Below, one piece after another: positions 63,891-64,000 of a stretch of 64,000 nt of DNA. Location of the stretch: assembly GCF_050485565.1 (NCBI RefSeq), contig NZ_JBJHBQ010000002.1, positions 283,861 to 347,860 of the forward strand, given 5' to 3'. Under the pieces are notes generated by a model. It saw nothing but the letters and a program-made list of their open reading frames with translations. It was not told the DNA's origin and searched no databases. The translations under genes and the position numbers were made by a program. This stretch comes from Glycocaulis sp050485565. GTDB taxonomy: Bacteria > Pseudomonadota > Alphaproteobacteria > Caulobacterales > Maricaulaceae. The stretch's first letter is position 1. Each line of letters begins with the position of its first letter.

Positions 63891-64000
63891 ATGGAATGGA
63901 CTGACACAGGCCGCATCATCGCTGTGCGCAATTACGGCGAGACCAGCGCCATTGTGGAGCTGCTCACCCCGGAGCATGGACGTCACCCCGGTCTGGTGCG
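63891..64000 (+). CDS. recO: DNA repair protein RecO, N-terminal part
   Basis: Truncated by the window end. The first 36 residues (MEWTDTGRIIAVRNYGET, then AIVELLTPEHG) match the start of RecO, and position after era is the standard alphaproteobacterial order. RecO loads RecA with RecR in recombinational repair. Only the OB-fold start is visible. Confidence 0.85.
   Translation, partial: MEWTDTGRIIAVRNYGETSAIVELLTPEHGRHPGLV

Overview
The window is high-GC (roughly 60-65 %) DNA from an alphaproteobacterium. Gene order and content fit the Maricaulis/Oceanicaulis/Glycocaulis/Hyphomonas side of the Caulobacterales-Maricaulales. The signs are glnB-glnA next to nnr, a long iscR-suf operon, the rpoZ-spoT-pyrE-pdxJ-acpS-rnc-era-recO core cluster, alginate-export-type porins, TonB receptors and periplasmic amidohydrolases. 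The genus is inferred, not shown. It is chromosomal and mostly housekeeping: I see no phage, IS transposase, CRISPR array, rRNA or tRNA. One short run of Ns (11697-11706) marks an assembly gap.

Layout. 1-4.4 kb: the tail of a class II DAHP synthase, a secreted Ntn-hydrolase and two tandem paralogous outer-membrane porins. 4.4-8.3 kb (minus): a DUF2946 / TonB receptor / PepSY-membrane-protein operon, probably for metal uptake. 8.4-18.5 kb: HU, a thioesterase-oxidoreductase pair, a Gfo/Idh dehydrogenase, gltX, a CPBP-like membrane protein, a phosphoribosyltransferase, tyrS, anmK and an alpha/beta hydrolase. 18.8-27 kb: iscR, cysteine desulfurase, sufB, an unknown gene, sufC, sufD, sufS, sufT, an A-type carrier and a GST-like gene. 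27-36 kb (minus): a GGDEF protein, a DEAD-box helicase, two amidohydrolases, parE, a Phd/PemK toxin-antitoxin pair and an SLT lipoprotein. 36.3-39.5 kb: a large autotransporter. 39.7-47.3 kb: glnA-glnB, nnr, a malic enzyme, a MATE transporter and a small membrane protein. 47.5-54.4 kb: acyl-CoA ligase, threonine dehydratase-like enzyme, SDR/LysR pair and soluble lytic transglycosylase. 54.5-64 kb: dapA-smpB, a type-5 UDG with a NYN protein, folK, and the rpoZ-to-recO cluster, which lacks the lepB often found between acpS and rnc.

The genes are tightly packed. Many same-strand neighbours overlap by 1-4 bp, and three convergent pairs share a CTAA stop overlap. The least expected content is in the gaps. 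A 95-bp multi-hairpin element occurs twice, upstream of anmK and sufB; the sufB copy is flanked by a 9-bp direct repeat and its first stem differs from the other copy by compensated changes. An inverted-repeat element with CCCCCCGT/ACGGGGGG ends also occurs twice, and REP-like hairpins lie at three more sites. Among proteins, the items to look at again are the unknown 122-aa gene wedged between sufB and sufC, an amidohydrolase that appears to have lost its metal ligands beside an intact paralogue, and a CPBP-type protein lacking the motif-2 histidine. I found no clearly new multi-gene defence or metabolic system.
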